This document shows positions 16,704 through 24,173 of a stretch of 48,582 nt of DNA, in pieces. Below the pieces are notes generated by a model. The model saw nothing but the letters and a program-made list of their open reading frames with translations. It was not told where the DNA came from and did no database searches. The first letter of the stretch is position 1. Each line of letters starts with the position of its first letter. The position numbers were made by a program, and so were the translations under genes. Source of the stretch: an uncultured Lachnospiraceae bacterium (GTDB lineage Bacteria > Bacillota > Clostridia > Lachnospirales > Lachnospiraceae); contig CAJTQO010000027.1 in assembly GCA_910578405.1 (NCBI GenBank), forward strand, positions 1 to 48,582, read 5' to 3'.

Positions 16704-17528
16704 CTAATCTAAAATAACCCTTTCCACCTTTCCTGCCGCGTCCTTCATAAGCACGCCGACCACTACATACTGCATAGCCGTGTCCTTTCGCCTGCCTCCG
16801 TCCAATGTCACAAGAAAATGATAAGGGGTCATTTCTTCCCAGCCCTCCCGGAAGTTCTTCCCCATATCCCTGGCTCCATACATCTCCTCCAGATAATCCT
16901 GACAGCCCTGATATGTGGTATAATCGTGCCGCCGCAAAATATCGCTTTCTTCGTCATAGTACGCCGCAACAATTTCATAAGTCAGCACATTGTCCGGCAA
17001 ATAAATATAAAAATTCTTGTGCTTTGCAAAAAAGTCCGGATTTTCAAACAGATGGAGGCCATACAAAATATCCCCCTCTTTTTCATCCTTTCCATGAATC
17101 ACCGTATTAAAATCGCACATATTCATTAAATTGGCCATTTCCGTATAAAGCGCCCCCGCCTCCCCCTCTTTCCCGTCTGCTGTATGGGTTATATAAAAAT
17201 CATCCGTTATCCCACTCTGCAAAACCGGAGCGTCAATCCCAGCCCCAGGCACATACAGCCACGCAAAAATATCCGGGTTCTGCCCGCGCAATGCTTCAAA
17301 ATCCACCTGGCCGTCTGCCCCTGTTTCCCCTTCCAGCCCGGTTCCGCCTTCTTTGCCTGCAGCGCCATCCACTGTCGCGTCCGGTTTTTCTTCCGCCCCT
17401 TCCGCTGTCACAGCCTCCGCTTCCTCCCTTTTGGACTTTCCCCCATCTAAACTTCCGCATCCTGAAAAACAAATGCATCCTAAAACAACCATCCCGGCAA
17501 AAACAGTTAATTTTTTATTCATCCACAT
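16704..17528 (-). CDS. Sortase-B-like lipoprotein lacking all catalytic residues
   Basis: 274 residues. A lipoprotein signal precedes VLGC (15-18) or FSGC (21-24), then an acidic low-complexity linker to about residue 72, then a sortase B fold: VDFEALRGQNPDIFAWL, FNTVIHGKDEKEGD, NFYIYLPDN, HFLVTLDGG and MQYVVVGVL. Aligned to the SrtB motifs YGHN, TLSTC and RxVVVG, the catalytic His is Lys147, the Cys is Gly245 and the Arg is Gln253. The fold is kept but transpeptidation is not expected. It may bind a peptide or act as a scaffold at the outer membrane face. Promoter and three operators lie at 17553-17623. A second Met at residue 3 is an alternative start. Confidence 0.85.
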   Translation of the reverse strand: MWMNKKLTVFAGMVVLGCICFSGCGSLDGGKSKREEAEAVTAEGAEEKPDATVDGAAGKEGGTGLEGETGADGQVDFEALRGQNPDIFAWLYVPGAGIDAPVLQSGITDDFYITHTADGKEGEAGALYTEMANLMNMCDFNTVIHGKDEKEGDILYGLHLFENPDFFAKHKNFYIYLPDNVLTYEIVAAYYDEESDILRRHDYTTYQGCQDYLEEMYGARDMGKNFREGWEEMTPYHFLVTLDGGRRKDTAMQYVVVGVLMKDAAGKVERVILD

Positions 17529-17552
17529 CCCATTCTCTCTTCCTGTCTATGT

Positions 17553-17613
17553 ACGTTTAGAACCTATTTCATTTTTACGTTTAAAACGTACTTATTATAT
17601 ACGTTTAAAATGG
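17553..17613. promoter_or_regulatory. Three phased 13-bp operators
   Basis: ACGTTTAGAACCT (17553-17565), ACGTTTAAAACGT (17577-17589) and ACGTTTAAAATGG (17601-17613) start exactly 24 bp apart. The middle copy is the exact reverse complement of the operator at 798-810. One lies in the promoter spacer and two downstream of the -10. Confidence 0.75.
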
Positions 17614-17623
17614 GTATTGTCAA
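17594..17623 (-). promoter_or_regulatory. Promoter of the pseudo-sortase gene
   Basis: Minus strand TTGACA (17618-17623), 18-bp spacer, TATAAT (17594-17599). The -35 lies in GGTATTGTCAATACC, itself palindromic, so a divergent promoter for the XRE gene (TTGTCA at 17617-17622 on the plus strand, then TAATAA) could overlap it. Confidence 0.8.
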
Positions 17624-17768
17624 TACCCTTTTCTACAGATAATAAAAACATGGATACCATGCATCCAAAAGAACCTATACCGCCAGCGCAGGCTGGACGG
17701 CAAACATAAAAAAGAAAATTATGCAGAAAATAGCATACAGGAAATTACGATAGGGAGGGATCTTTACC

Positions 17769-18143
17769 ATGAAGCTGACTTATGACCGTCTTGCTGTTGG
17801 CGACAGGCTGCGCAAGAAACGCACTCTGCTGGATATGACGCAAGATGAGATGGCAGAAAAAATAAATCGCGCCCCCAAATATTACGCAGATATTGAACGC
17901 GGTAACTGTGGTATGTCCATTGAAACATTATTGGCTCTTTCCGATACCCTGAATATGTCACTGGACTATATTTTATTTGGCGATATTGAAAAAGAACGGG
18001 AAACCATCCATACGGAGGAAACGGCTGCCGTCATGAACCTGTTAGACCATTGTGATGAAAAAGACCGCAATTACGCCATGCGGATGTTAAAATTATTTTT
18101 AGTCGCCTGCCGGAAAGAAGGAGCCAGCGGGGAATTTTCCTAA
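17769..18143 (+). CDS. XRE-family transcriptional regulator
   Basis: 124 residues. The helix-turn-helix covers residues 8-65 (VGDRLRKKR, MTQDEMAEKIN, ADIERG, LLALSDTLNMSLDYILFGD), followed by a short helical tail. GGGAGGG precedes the ATG. It is transcribed away from the pseudo-sortase gene, across the intergenic region with three operators, so it is the leading candidate for the factor that binds them and the matching sites at 774-810 and 9257-9293. The DNA target is inference. Confidence 0.9.
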   Translation: MKLTYDRLAVGDRLRKKRTLLDMTQDEMAEKINRAPKYYADIERGNCGMSIETLLALSDTLNMSLDYILFGDIEKERETIHTEETAAVMNLLDHCDEKDRNYAMRMLKLFLVACRKEGASGEFS

Positions 18144-18262
18144 GATTCCTCCCCAAACTATGCTTCTCCAAAGACTTTTACAAAAAAACTGCCATCTTTG
18201 CGCAGCATACAAGAAAACAAGCGGCAAAACGGCTGCACGCTTTTCCCATGCGCATTTTTATC

Positions 18263-18292
18263 CAGTCTAAAAAAGTATACTTTTCTAATCTG
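18263..18292. repeat. Imperfect 30-bp palindrome, site A
   Basis: CAGTCTAAAAAAGT-AT-ACTTTTCTAATCTG. Its left arm matches that of site B (18531-18560) at 12 of 14 positions. Two 14-bp arms around a central dinucleotide recall crossover sites of serine recombinases. Confidence 0.5.
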
Positions 18293-18477
18293 TCAAAAAT
18301 TACCGTTACTGTCCACTCCGTTCCAGCAACAGATAAAAATCCATGCAAAATTTGCTTCGCAAATGGATTTTTACTTGCAATATATACGTTTTCGTACAGA
18401 CTTAGCAGTTAATGCTAAGTTCTGTGCAAACAGTAATAAATTACCATCTAAATGTCAAAAATAGCTTGTTTTTTCCC

Positions 18478-18506
18478 TTGCATTTTGTATGGAAACATAA
18501 TATAAT
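18478..18506 (+). promoter_or_regulatory. Orphan plus-strand promoter
   Basis: TTGCAT (18478-18483), 17-bp spacer, TATAAT (18501-18506). Transcription would start near 18513 and meet the hairpin plus T5 at 18531-18565, giving an RNA of about 50 bases. No gene follows in this direction. Confidence 0.5.
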
Positions 18507-18530
18507 AAATAAAATTTAAGGGATAGATGC

Positions 18531-18565
18531 CTGTCCAAAAAAGTAAACTTTTTTGGACAGTTTTT
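18531..18565. terminator. Perfect 30-bp palindrome, site B, with T-tract
   Basis: CTGTCCAAAAAAGT-AA-ACTTTTTTGGACAG followed by TTTTT. The stem has 14 bp and a 2-base centre. It can act as a terminator on the plus strand and lies 35 bp from the end of the recombinase gene. It could instead be a recombination site, as discussed in the findings. Confidence 0.55.
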
Positions 18566-18595
18566 CACCTAAACCATTGCTTACTCTATCCCTTT

Positions 18596-19201
18596 TTACC
18601 CATCGTTTTCATCTTTATGCAGTTTTGCCTTATGATAAAACGTAGAACGTTTCAGATTGCACATTTTTGCCGCTTCCACTGCGGTAATCTCTTTCGCCAC
18701 CCATTTATCATAGACCCTTTCAAAGTCTTCCGGCACCGGCGTTTCCGGCCTGCCAAAACGCACCCCTTTTTGCTTCGCCGCTTCTATCCCCTCCTTTTGC
18801 CTGCTTCTGATATTATACCGCTCGCTTTCGCTTACATAGCTTAATAAAGACAGCACCAGATCCGCAATCAGCGTCCCCATCAAATCTTTCCCCTGCCTTG
18901 TATCCAAAAGCGGCATGTCCATCACTACGATGTCCACCTTTTTTTCCTTTGTTAAAATCCTCCATTGCTCCAGAATCTCCTGGTAATTCCTTCCCAGTCG
19001 GTCAATACTCTTTATGTATAACAAGTCATTGGGCTTTAGCCGCTTTAACATCTTCTTATACATGGGACGTTCAAAATCCTTTCCTGACTTTATGTCCCAA
19101 AAAATATTTTCCTTCGGTATCTTCCGTTCTTCCATTGCAATCATCTGCCTGTCCTCATTCTGGTCAGGGCTGGACACACGCACATATCCATAAGTTCCCA
19201 T
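18596..19201 (-). CDS. Serine recombinase (resolvase/invertase family)
   Basis: 201 residues. The N-terminal YGYVRVSSPDQNEDRQ has the nucleophile Ser10, and SIDRLGRNYQEI is the second conserved block (DRLGR). The C-terminal part (about 145-195) is a DNA-binding helix-turn-helix (KEITAVEAAKMCNLKRSTFY). Length matches Hin/Tn3-resolvase type enzymes, not the large transposon integrases. AGGAGGATGAT precedes the ATG. The two palindromes downstream (18263, 18531) are possible substrates. No other transposon genes are adjacent. Confidence 0.93.
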   Translation of the reverse strand: MGTYGYVRVSSPDQNEDRQMIAMEERKIPKENIFWDIKSGKDFERPMYKKMLKRLKPNDLLYIKSIDRLGRNYQEILEQWRILTKEKKVDIVVMDMPLLDTRQGKDLMGTLIADLVLSLLSYVSESERYNIRSRQKEGIEAAKQKGVRFGRPETPVPEDFERVYDKWVAKEITAVEAAKMCNLKRSTFYHKAKLHKDENDG

Positions 19202-19286
19202 ATCATCCTCCTATCTGGTTTATCAAATTTCCCGGCAAAGTCCCCCTGATTTGCAAGGATATGGGCCAGCTTATTCCATGAAAACC

Positions 19287-19315
19287 TTGTGAAATCCTCC
19301 GCCATTTGGTATAAT
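19287..19315 (+). promoter_or_regulatory. Promoter of the carbamate kinase gene
   Basis: TTGTGA (19287-19292), 17-bp spacer, TATAAT (19310-19315). It is about 180 bases upstream of the ATG at 19494. A second TATAAT-like box lies near 19436 without a clear -35. Confidence 0.6.
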
Positions 19316-19493
19316 TTTAAATGTTATTTCCATTTTGGAAAAACTTTAACTTCATATCATATTGTTTAAAGCATATAGCATCAAAGGCAGATGAAACATC
19401 CATACGCCATCCGGCAAAACTTATGCATTTGCTTGTTATAATTTCGCTCACTGGTTATTTGAAAAAGAGGAAAAGAAAAAGAGGTATCCCAAT

Positions 19494-20426
19494 ATGAAGA
19501 AAAAAGCTGTAGTCTCCCTTGGCCATCAGGCGCTGGGCTATACTACCACACAACAGCATGACGCAGTGCAAAAAACGGCAAAAGCGCTGGCCGGCCTGGT
19601 GGAAGCCGGTTATCAGCTTACCATTACCCACAGCAACGGCCCGCAGGTCAGCATGATTCACAAAGCCATGACGGAACTGCGGCGCGTATACATTGATTAC
19701 ACCCCAGCTCCCATGTGCGTATGTTCCGCCATGAGCCAGGGCTATGTAGGATTTGATATCCAAAATTCCCTGCGGGCGGAACTGTTAAGCCGCGGGATTT
19801 CCAAAACCGTCAGCTCCATTCTGACGCAAGTCACCGTAGACCCTTACGACGAAGCTTTTTATGAACCGACCAAAATAATTGGCCGCTACATGTCCAAAGA
19901 AGATGCGGAAACCGAAATCCGGAAAGGGAACTATGTCACAGAAGTTCCGGGCAAAGGCTTCCGCCGGACGGTGGCGGCTCCCACTCCGCTTAAGATTGTG
20001 GAAATAGAAGCCATCCGCGCCCTTTCCGATGCAGGCCAGGTAGTGATTGCCTGTGGAGGCGGCGGCATTCCCGTCATTGAGCAGAACCATATTTTAAAAG
20101 GCGCTTCCGCCGTGATAGAAAAAGATTCCATTGCGGGGAAACTGGCCGCAGAGTTGCAAGCAGACCAACTCATTATTCTGACCAGCGTACCCTATGTATA
20201 TAAAAACTTCGGCTCCGCCCAGGAAGAGCCGCTGGAAAGCCTTACCGTCGCCGAAGCCACCGCCTATATCCGGGAAAAGCAGTTTGGAGAAAGGGACATG
20301 CTGCCCAAAATAGAAGCCGCCATCGCCTATCTGCAGGCATGCCCCAATGGCAGCGCGCTAATTACATCGTTAGAGCAAGCCGCTGCCGCCGTCAAAGGAA
20401 AGGCCGGCACCGTAATCCGGTCGTAA
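19494..20426 (+). CDS. arcC: Carbamate kinase
   Basis: 310 residues, the usual length. THSNGPQV, AMSQGYVGFDIQN, QVTVDPYDEAF, IACGGGGIPVI and AVIEKDSIAGKLAAEL are carbamate kinase signatures (amino-acid kinase fold). It converts carbamoyl phosphate and ADP to carbamate, CO2/NH3 and ATP in the cytoplasm, usually in arginine or agmatine/ureide catabolism. No arcA, arcB or transporter is nearby, so the source of carbamoyl phosphate is unknown. The N-terminal loop reads SLGHQALG where most family members have LGGNAL. A strong terminator follows. Confidence 0.92.
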   Translation: MKKKAVVSLGHQALGYTTTQQHDAVQKTAKALAGLVEAGYQLTITHSNGPQVSMIHKAMTELRRVYIDYTPAPMCVCSAMSQGYVGFDIQNSLRAELLSRGISKTVSSILTQVTVDPYDEAFYEPTKIIGRYMSKEDAETEIRKGNYVTEVPGKGFRRTVAAPTPLKIVEIEAIRALSDAGQVVIACGGGGIPVIEQNHILKGASAVIEKDSIAGKLAAELQADQLIILTSVPYVYKNFGSAQEEPLESLTVAEATAYIREKQFGERDMLPKIEAAIAYLQACPNGSALITSLEQAAAAVKGKAGTVIRS

Positions 20427-20467
20427 AACCTGCGGTGAAACATATGCCAAGCCTATGCTTAAGCCCA

Positions 20468-20524
20468 TAAAAAAGACGCTGGGCGACACGCTCCTTTCCT
20501 GCGTGCGCCGTCCAGCGTCTTTTC
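20468..20524. terminator. Bidirectional terminator
   Basis: AAAAGACGCTGG (20471-20482) pairs with CCAGCGTCTTTT (20512-20523), with a further inner stem (GCGACACG/CGTGCGC). A/T runs on both sides serve arcC (plus) and lspA (minus), which converge here. Confidence 0.85.
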
Positions 20525-20583
20525 CTTTGGGCTGCTATGCCTTTTTCTTATTCTTATCCCTTCTCCATCTATCCCCTCTGACT

Positions 20584-21069
20584 TCACTCCCCTCCCCCTA
20601 CACAAAGCGCCGCCAGAAATGCCCCAAAGATAATCCCGAAATCCGAAATATTAAAAACAATGCGGGTAAGCCACTTCCCCCCCACTGTAAAACTGAAATA
20701 ATCCACCACATATTTTCTTTTCAGCCTGTCGTACGTATTGCTGAATGCCCCTCCTAACAGCATAGCCAGCCCTGTCTTCAAAAGCGCATTCCCTTTGGCA
20801 CCCAGGCTAAGGACAAACAATGCCGCCACTACCGCGGTCAGGAACACGGAAAGCGCCGCCACGATAAAACGCTGTCCCTGTCCCAAGTTCAAGAACGCCC
20901 CACGGTTATGGTGTTTACGCAGCCGCAGCAGTCCACGCAGCCTCATGCGCCGCCCGGGGCGCCCATTATCCCCGTTGTATTCTCCCTCTTCCGGGAATTT
21001 TCTCTCAACATAATCCTTTATCCGCAAATCCCCGAAAAAAATCCCTGCCACAAGCATAAGATATGCCAT
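20584..21069 (-). CDS. lspA: Lipoprotein signal peptidase (signal peptidase II)
   Basis: 161 residues with about four membrane helices. The conserved HNRGAFLNL, GGAFSNTYDR (first catalytic Asp, in YDR) and VFNISDFGI (second catalytic Asp) are all present. It cleaves prolipoprotein signal peptides at the membrane; the pseudo-sortase is a likely client. The start at 21069 has GGGAGG upstream; the longer frame to 21177 adds unrelated sequence. The cytoplasmic loop between helices 1 and 2 carries an Arg-rich insert (GRPGRRMRLRGLLRLRKH). Confidence 0.9.
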   Translation of the reverse strand: MAYLMLVAGIFFGDLRIKDYVERKFPEEGEYNGDNGRPGRRMRLRGLLRLRKHHNRGAFLNLGQGQRFIVAALSVFLTAVVAALFVLSLGAKGNALLKTGLAMLLGGAFSNTYDRLKRKYVVDYFSFTVGGKWLTRIVFNISDFGIIFGAFLAALCVGGGE

Positions 21070-21248
21070 ATCCGCGCCTCCCTTCTCCGCCTTGCAGCCT
21101 GACAAAATATCCAGCGCCAAAAGCATAATTACTGTTCGGATGGGACCCTGGAGCGTGTCTGAACATCCATTCCTCACATCTCCACGCTCTAGTTTCCACC
21201 CAATCCGCCTGCGCTATCCTGAAAATTTCCGCCTGCGCGATGACCGCC

Positions 21249-21330
21249 CAAGTCCCTGTCATACAGAGCTTGTTGCAATGCGACTGCAAGCAGCCCCTAT
21301 AAGTCCGCCAAACCCCTGCCATACAGAGCT
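21249..21330. repeat. Short direct repeat upstream of lspA
   Basis: CATACAGAGCTTG occurs twice, near 21260 and 21316, in similar flanking sequence (AAGTCCCTGT.. and AAACCCCTGC..). It lies between the amylosucrase stop and lspA. No gene is seen here. Confidence 0.5.
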
Positions 21331-21362
21331 TGCGCTTAGGATTCAGCCGCAAATATTGGAGA

Positions 21363-23489
21363 TTATTTCTTCTTTAAATAATAAAACCCATAAGCCGGTA
21401 TATCCACTCCTACCGCTTTCCTTTCTTTCCCGGAAATCAAATCCACATAATCGCCGTCCGTTTCATTAATCCAGGCTGTCCTGTCGTTTTCGCTGAAATT
21501 AAACAGACCAATCAGCTTCTCCCCTTCGAAATACCTGCCCATGCACAGCACGGAAGAATCCCAGGTTTCCACTGTCCATGTATCCGCATTGGATACAAAC
21601 GCCTTCTCTTCCTTCCGGATTTTCTCCAACTGCGCCAGCCCCCGGAAAATCTTTCCCTGCACCGTATCCCCATCTTCCCGGTTCCCGGCCAGCTTCCAGT
21701 CCATCGGCCCGCGGTGGATGTAGCGCGAATCCGGCGCTTTAAACGGGTCCTCCTTGTAAGCGTAATCGTTGACCTGTCCGATTTCGTCCCCACTGTAAAG
21801 CACCGGAATGCCGGACTGCATAAACATATAGGCGTGGAGCATCAAATCCATTTTCACCGCCTGCTCCATCGCTTCCCCATCCTGTTCGGCGCCAGCCGTC
21901 TCCACACCGCACATAGAGGCCGTCGTTCCGCAGAACCGTGCGTCACCCGTCACCGGATCGGCATTGTACAGCTCGCCCCGGCTGCGGCTCCCTCCGGCGT
22001 ATCCCTGGAAATAATCGTTCAAATACTGTTTGTGGGAACGTTCCCCAATCCCTTCCCCTCTAAGCGTGGCATAATCCAGCCCCCATCCGATATCGTCATG
22101 GCAACGCAAGTAATTTAAGAACACATAGTCCTTGGGCAGCCCGTTCACAATATCCAACTGTTTTTTCAACAGCCTGACATCCCTTGTGGCTACCGTATGC
22201 CAAGTGGTGGCCATTGTCGTCACGTTATAAAGCATATGGCACTCCGGCTTTTCCACAGTTCCAAAGTATGGCGCCACCTTCTCCGGCTCCATTACCACCT
22301 CGCCCAATAAAAGCACGCCCGGGCAGACAATTTCCCCTATCATGCGCATCATACGCACAATGGTATGCACCTGGGGAAGATTCCGGCAGGAGGTTCCTAA
22401 CTCCTTCCAAATATACGGCACCGCATCAATGCGGATAATGTCTATCCCTCTGTTTGCCAAATAGAGGAAATTGTACATCATCTCATTAAATACCCTTGGG
22501 TTTTTGTAGTTTAAGTCCCATTGGTACGGATAAAATGTAGTCATTACATAATGCTTGGCATCCTCAAACCAGGTAAAGTTCCCAGGCGCCGTGGTCGGAA
22601 AGACCTGAGGCACTGTCTTTTCATACATGGCCGGTTCCTTCTCGTCCCGGAAGAAAAAGTAACGGCTCATATATTCCCCCTCTCCGGCGCGCGCCCGTTT
22701 TGCCCATTCATGGTCTTCCGAAGTATGGTTCATCACAAAATCCATGCAGACATTGATTCCCTTTTTATGACAGGAGGCCGTCAAACTGTCCAGGTCATCC
22801 ATGGAACCCAGCTTCTCTTGCACCTTGCGGAAATCCGACACCGCATATCCTCCGTCCGAACGGCCTTCCGGCGTTTCCAAAAACGGCATCAAATGGATGT
22901 AATTTACATTGCACTGCCCAAGGTAATCCAGCCTGGATTCCACGCCCTTCATATTTCCGGCAAAATTATCTATGTAAAACATCATTCCAAGCATATCGTT
23001 CTGCTTATACCAGCCCGGATCCGACTCCCTTTTCCCATCACTGTCCTTGAGCGCTTCTTTCCGCTCCAGATAATACTGCCGCATATGGTCGCACAACTCC
23101 GCAAACATGGAATCGTTCTCATATAACTCCATATACAGCCAACGCAGCTCGTCATGATGCCGCGCCAGCCTCTCCAAAAAGACCTTGTCTTCCTCCGGCC
23201 CGCCTGCCGCTTCCCCAGGCTCTGCCGCATTGCCATCCGTTGCCCAGGCCTTTCCCTGGCTTTCCCCCTTCCGCTTCGGCTCTCCAGGCTCTGCTGCGCT
23301 TCCTGACGTTTCTTCTCCTGACGTTTTGCTGCACGCCTTTCCTTCTGCGGCCGATGCGCTTCCCGTCTTTCCTTCTCCTGACGTTTCACTGCACGCCTTT
23401 CCTTCTGCGGCCGATGCATCCCCCTTTTTTTCTTTCCCGTTACCCGCTTCCAAAACTTTTACCTCTTTGTTTTCCGCATTCTTTTTCAT
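21363..23489 (-). CDS. GH13 amylosucrase-type glucosyltransferase
   Basis: 708 residues. From about residue 105 it follows amylosucrase: DMLGMMFYIDNFAGN, NYIHLMPFLETPEG, DFVMNHTSEDHEWA, the nucleophile Asp in IIRIDAVPYIW, the acid/base Glu in LLLGEVVM, and the transition-state Asp in NYLRCHDDIGW. It makes alpha-glucan and fructose from sucrose, or hydrolyses sucrose. There is no signal peptide, so it is cytoplasmic. The first 105 residues are a low-complexity tail with a duplicated 20-residue unit. The start at 23489 has GGGAGAGG upstream; the frame is open to 23654. Confidence 0.88.
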   Translation of the reverse strand: MKKNAENKEVKVLEAGNGKEKKGDASAAEGKACSETSGEGKTGSASAAEGKACSKTSGEETSGSAAEPGEPKRKGESQGKAWATDGNAAEPGEAAGGPEEDKVFLERLARHHDELRWLYMELYENDSMFAELCDHMRQYYLERKEALKDSDGKRESDPGWYKQNDMLGMMFYIDNFAGNMKGVESRLDYLGQCNVNYIHLMPFLETPEGRSDGGYAVSDFRKVQEKLGSMDDLDSLTASCHKKGINVCMDFVMNHTSEDHEWAKRARAGEGEYMSRYFFFRDEKEPAMYEKTVPQVFPTTAPGNFTWFEDAKHYVMTTFYPYQWDLNYKNPRVFNEMMYNFLYLANRGIDIIRIDAVPYIWKELGTSCRNLPQVHTIVRMMRMIGEIVCPGVLLLGEVVMEPEKVAPYFGTVEKPECHMLYNVTTMATTWHTVATRDVRLLKKQLDIVNGLPKDYVFLNYLRCHDDIGWGLDYATLRGEGIGERSHKQYLNDYFQGYAGGSRSRGELYNADPVTGDARFCGTTASMCGVETAGAEQDGEAMEQAVKMDLMLHAYMFMQSGIPVLYSGDEIGQVNDYAYKEDPFKAPDSRYIHRGPMDWKLAGNREDGDTVQGKIFRGLAQLEKIRKEEKAFVSNADTWTVETWDSSVLCMGRYFEGEKLIGLFNFSENDRTAWINETDGDYVDLISGKERKAVGVDIPAYGFYYLKKK
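23304..23430. repeat. 60-bp tandem duplication in the amylosucrase N-terminus
   Basis: Two near-identical 60-bp units (for example TGCACGCCTTTCCTTCTG at 23330 and 23390) encode residues 26-45 and 46-65, both starting SAAEGKACS. The unit length keeps the reading frame. Confidence 0.85.
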
Positions 23490-23609
23490 TTCCTTTCCTC
23501 TCCCTTTTCCTTTCTTATCTATATTAAAATGAAATAAACGCAATGCCTCTAAATGAATCTCTCTAAAATGAATCAATGCACCAATCAAAATGCATGTTTC
23601 TCTCTCCAT

Positions 23610-23642
23610 ACCAAACGAAACTCCCCGCAGCTCACTGCGGGG
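23610..23642 (-). terminator. Terminator after ptsH
   Basis: CCCCGCAG (23623-23630), loop CTCA, CTGCGGGG (23635-23642); on the minus strand this is followed by AGTTTCGTTT. It would end the ptsI-ptsH transcript. Confidence 0.75.
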
Positions 23643-23708
23643 AATCCTACCCAAAGGGCAAAACAGCGTCCCACTCTGCCAACCCTCTGTCTCCGTATAC
23701 CGGGCCGC

Positions 23709-23966
23709 CTACAGGTTGCCCTCAAAGAAAGCTTTCATCCCCTCACAAGCTGCGGCTTCATCTGCCCCTTCCACTTCCACCTCCACTGTGTCCCCACACT
23801 TTACGCCAAGCCCCATAACTGCCATCAGTTTGGTGGCAGCCACTGCCTTCGCCCCTTTTACAATCTGAATCGCGCTTTCATACTTCTTGGCCTCCTTCAC
23901 CAAAAGCCCTGCCGGCCTTGCATGAATCCCCAACTCATCTTTAATTACATAACTAAATTTCTGCAT
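23709..23966 (-). CDS. ptsH: HPr phosphocarrier protein
   Basis: 85 residues, standard length. The active His15 lies in GIHARPAG. It accepts phosphate from enzyme I and passes it to PTS sugar transporters. The regulatory site is unusual: with an ungapped alignment to B. subtilis HPr, position 46 is Lys (ATKLMAVMG) instead of Ser (LKSIMGVM). HPr kinase could not modify it, so it should not act as the CcpA cofactor. It follows ptsI by 207 bp, the reverse of the common ptsH-ptsI order. Confidence 0.93.
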   Translation of the reverse strand: MQKFSYVIKDELGIHARPAGLLVKEAKKYESAIQIVKGAKAVAATKLMAVMGLGVKCGDTVEVEVEGADEAAACEGMKAFFEGNL

Positions 23967-24173
23967 ACCCTTTTCCTCCTTCTTTTATGCCAATACGCTG
24001 TCTGCATTATATTCAGGCAGATTCCCTGCCTAAATTCCCATCTGTCCTGCCGGCTTCCTCCCATAATGCCGTCCAGTCCCATTTCCCCCGTTCATCCGCT
24101 CACAGCCTTTCCGCCCTTTGGCAGGCAAAAACCAGCCGGGCAGCGCAAGCGTCCTTTTTATCGCTTTCATCCG

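Larger units (their letters stand above)
18144..18595. repeat. Repeat-rich intergenic region
   Basis: No convincing gene. It holds two related 30-bp palindromes (18263-18292 and 18531-18560), a stem-loop at 18335-18372 (AAAAATCCA paired with TGGATTTTT), a 12-bp stem at 18396-18425 around CTTAGCA-GTTAA-TGCTAAG, and a plus-strand promoter at 18478-18506. It lies between the convergent XRE and recombinase genes. Confidence 0.7.

Noticed and set aside
18376..18400. Fourth copy of the ACGTTTTAAACGT operator (ACGTTTTCGTACA)
   Set aside because: Only the left half matches, and there is no partner 24 bp away and no promoter.
18527..18844. Plus-strand 105-codon ORF after the orphan promoter
   Set aside because: It starts inside a perfect palindrome, has no ribosome site and is antisense to the recombinase.
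22521..23126. Plus-strand 201-codon ORF
   Set aside because: Shadow of the amylosucrase gene, with no recognisable protein features.
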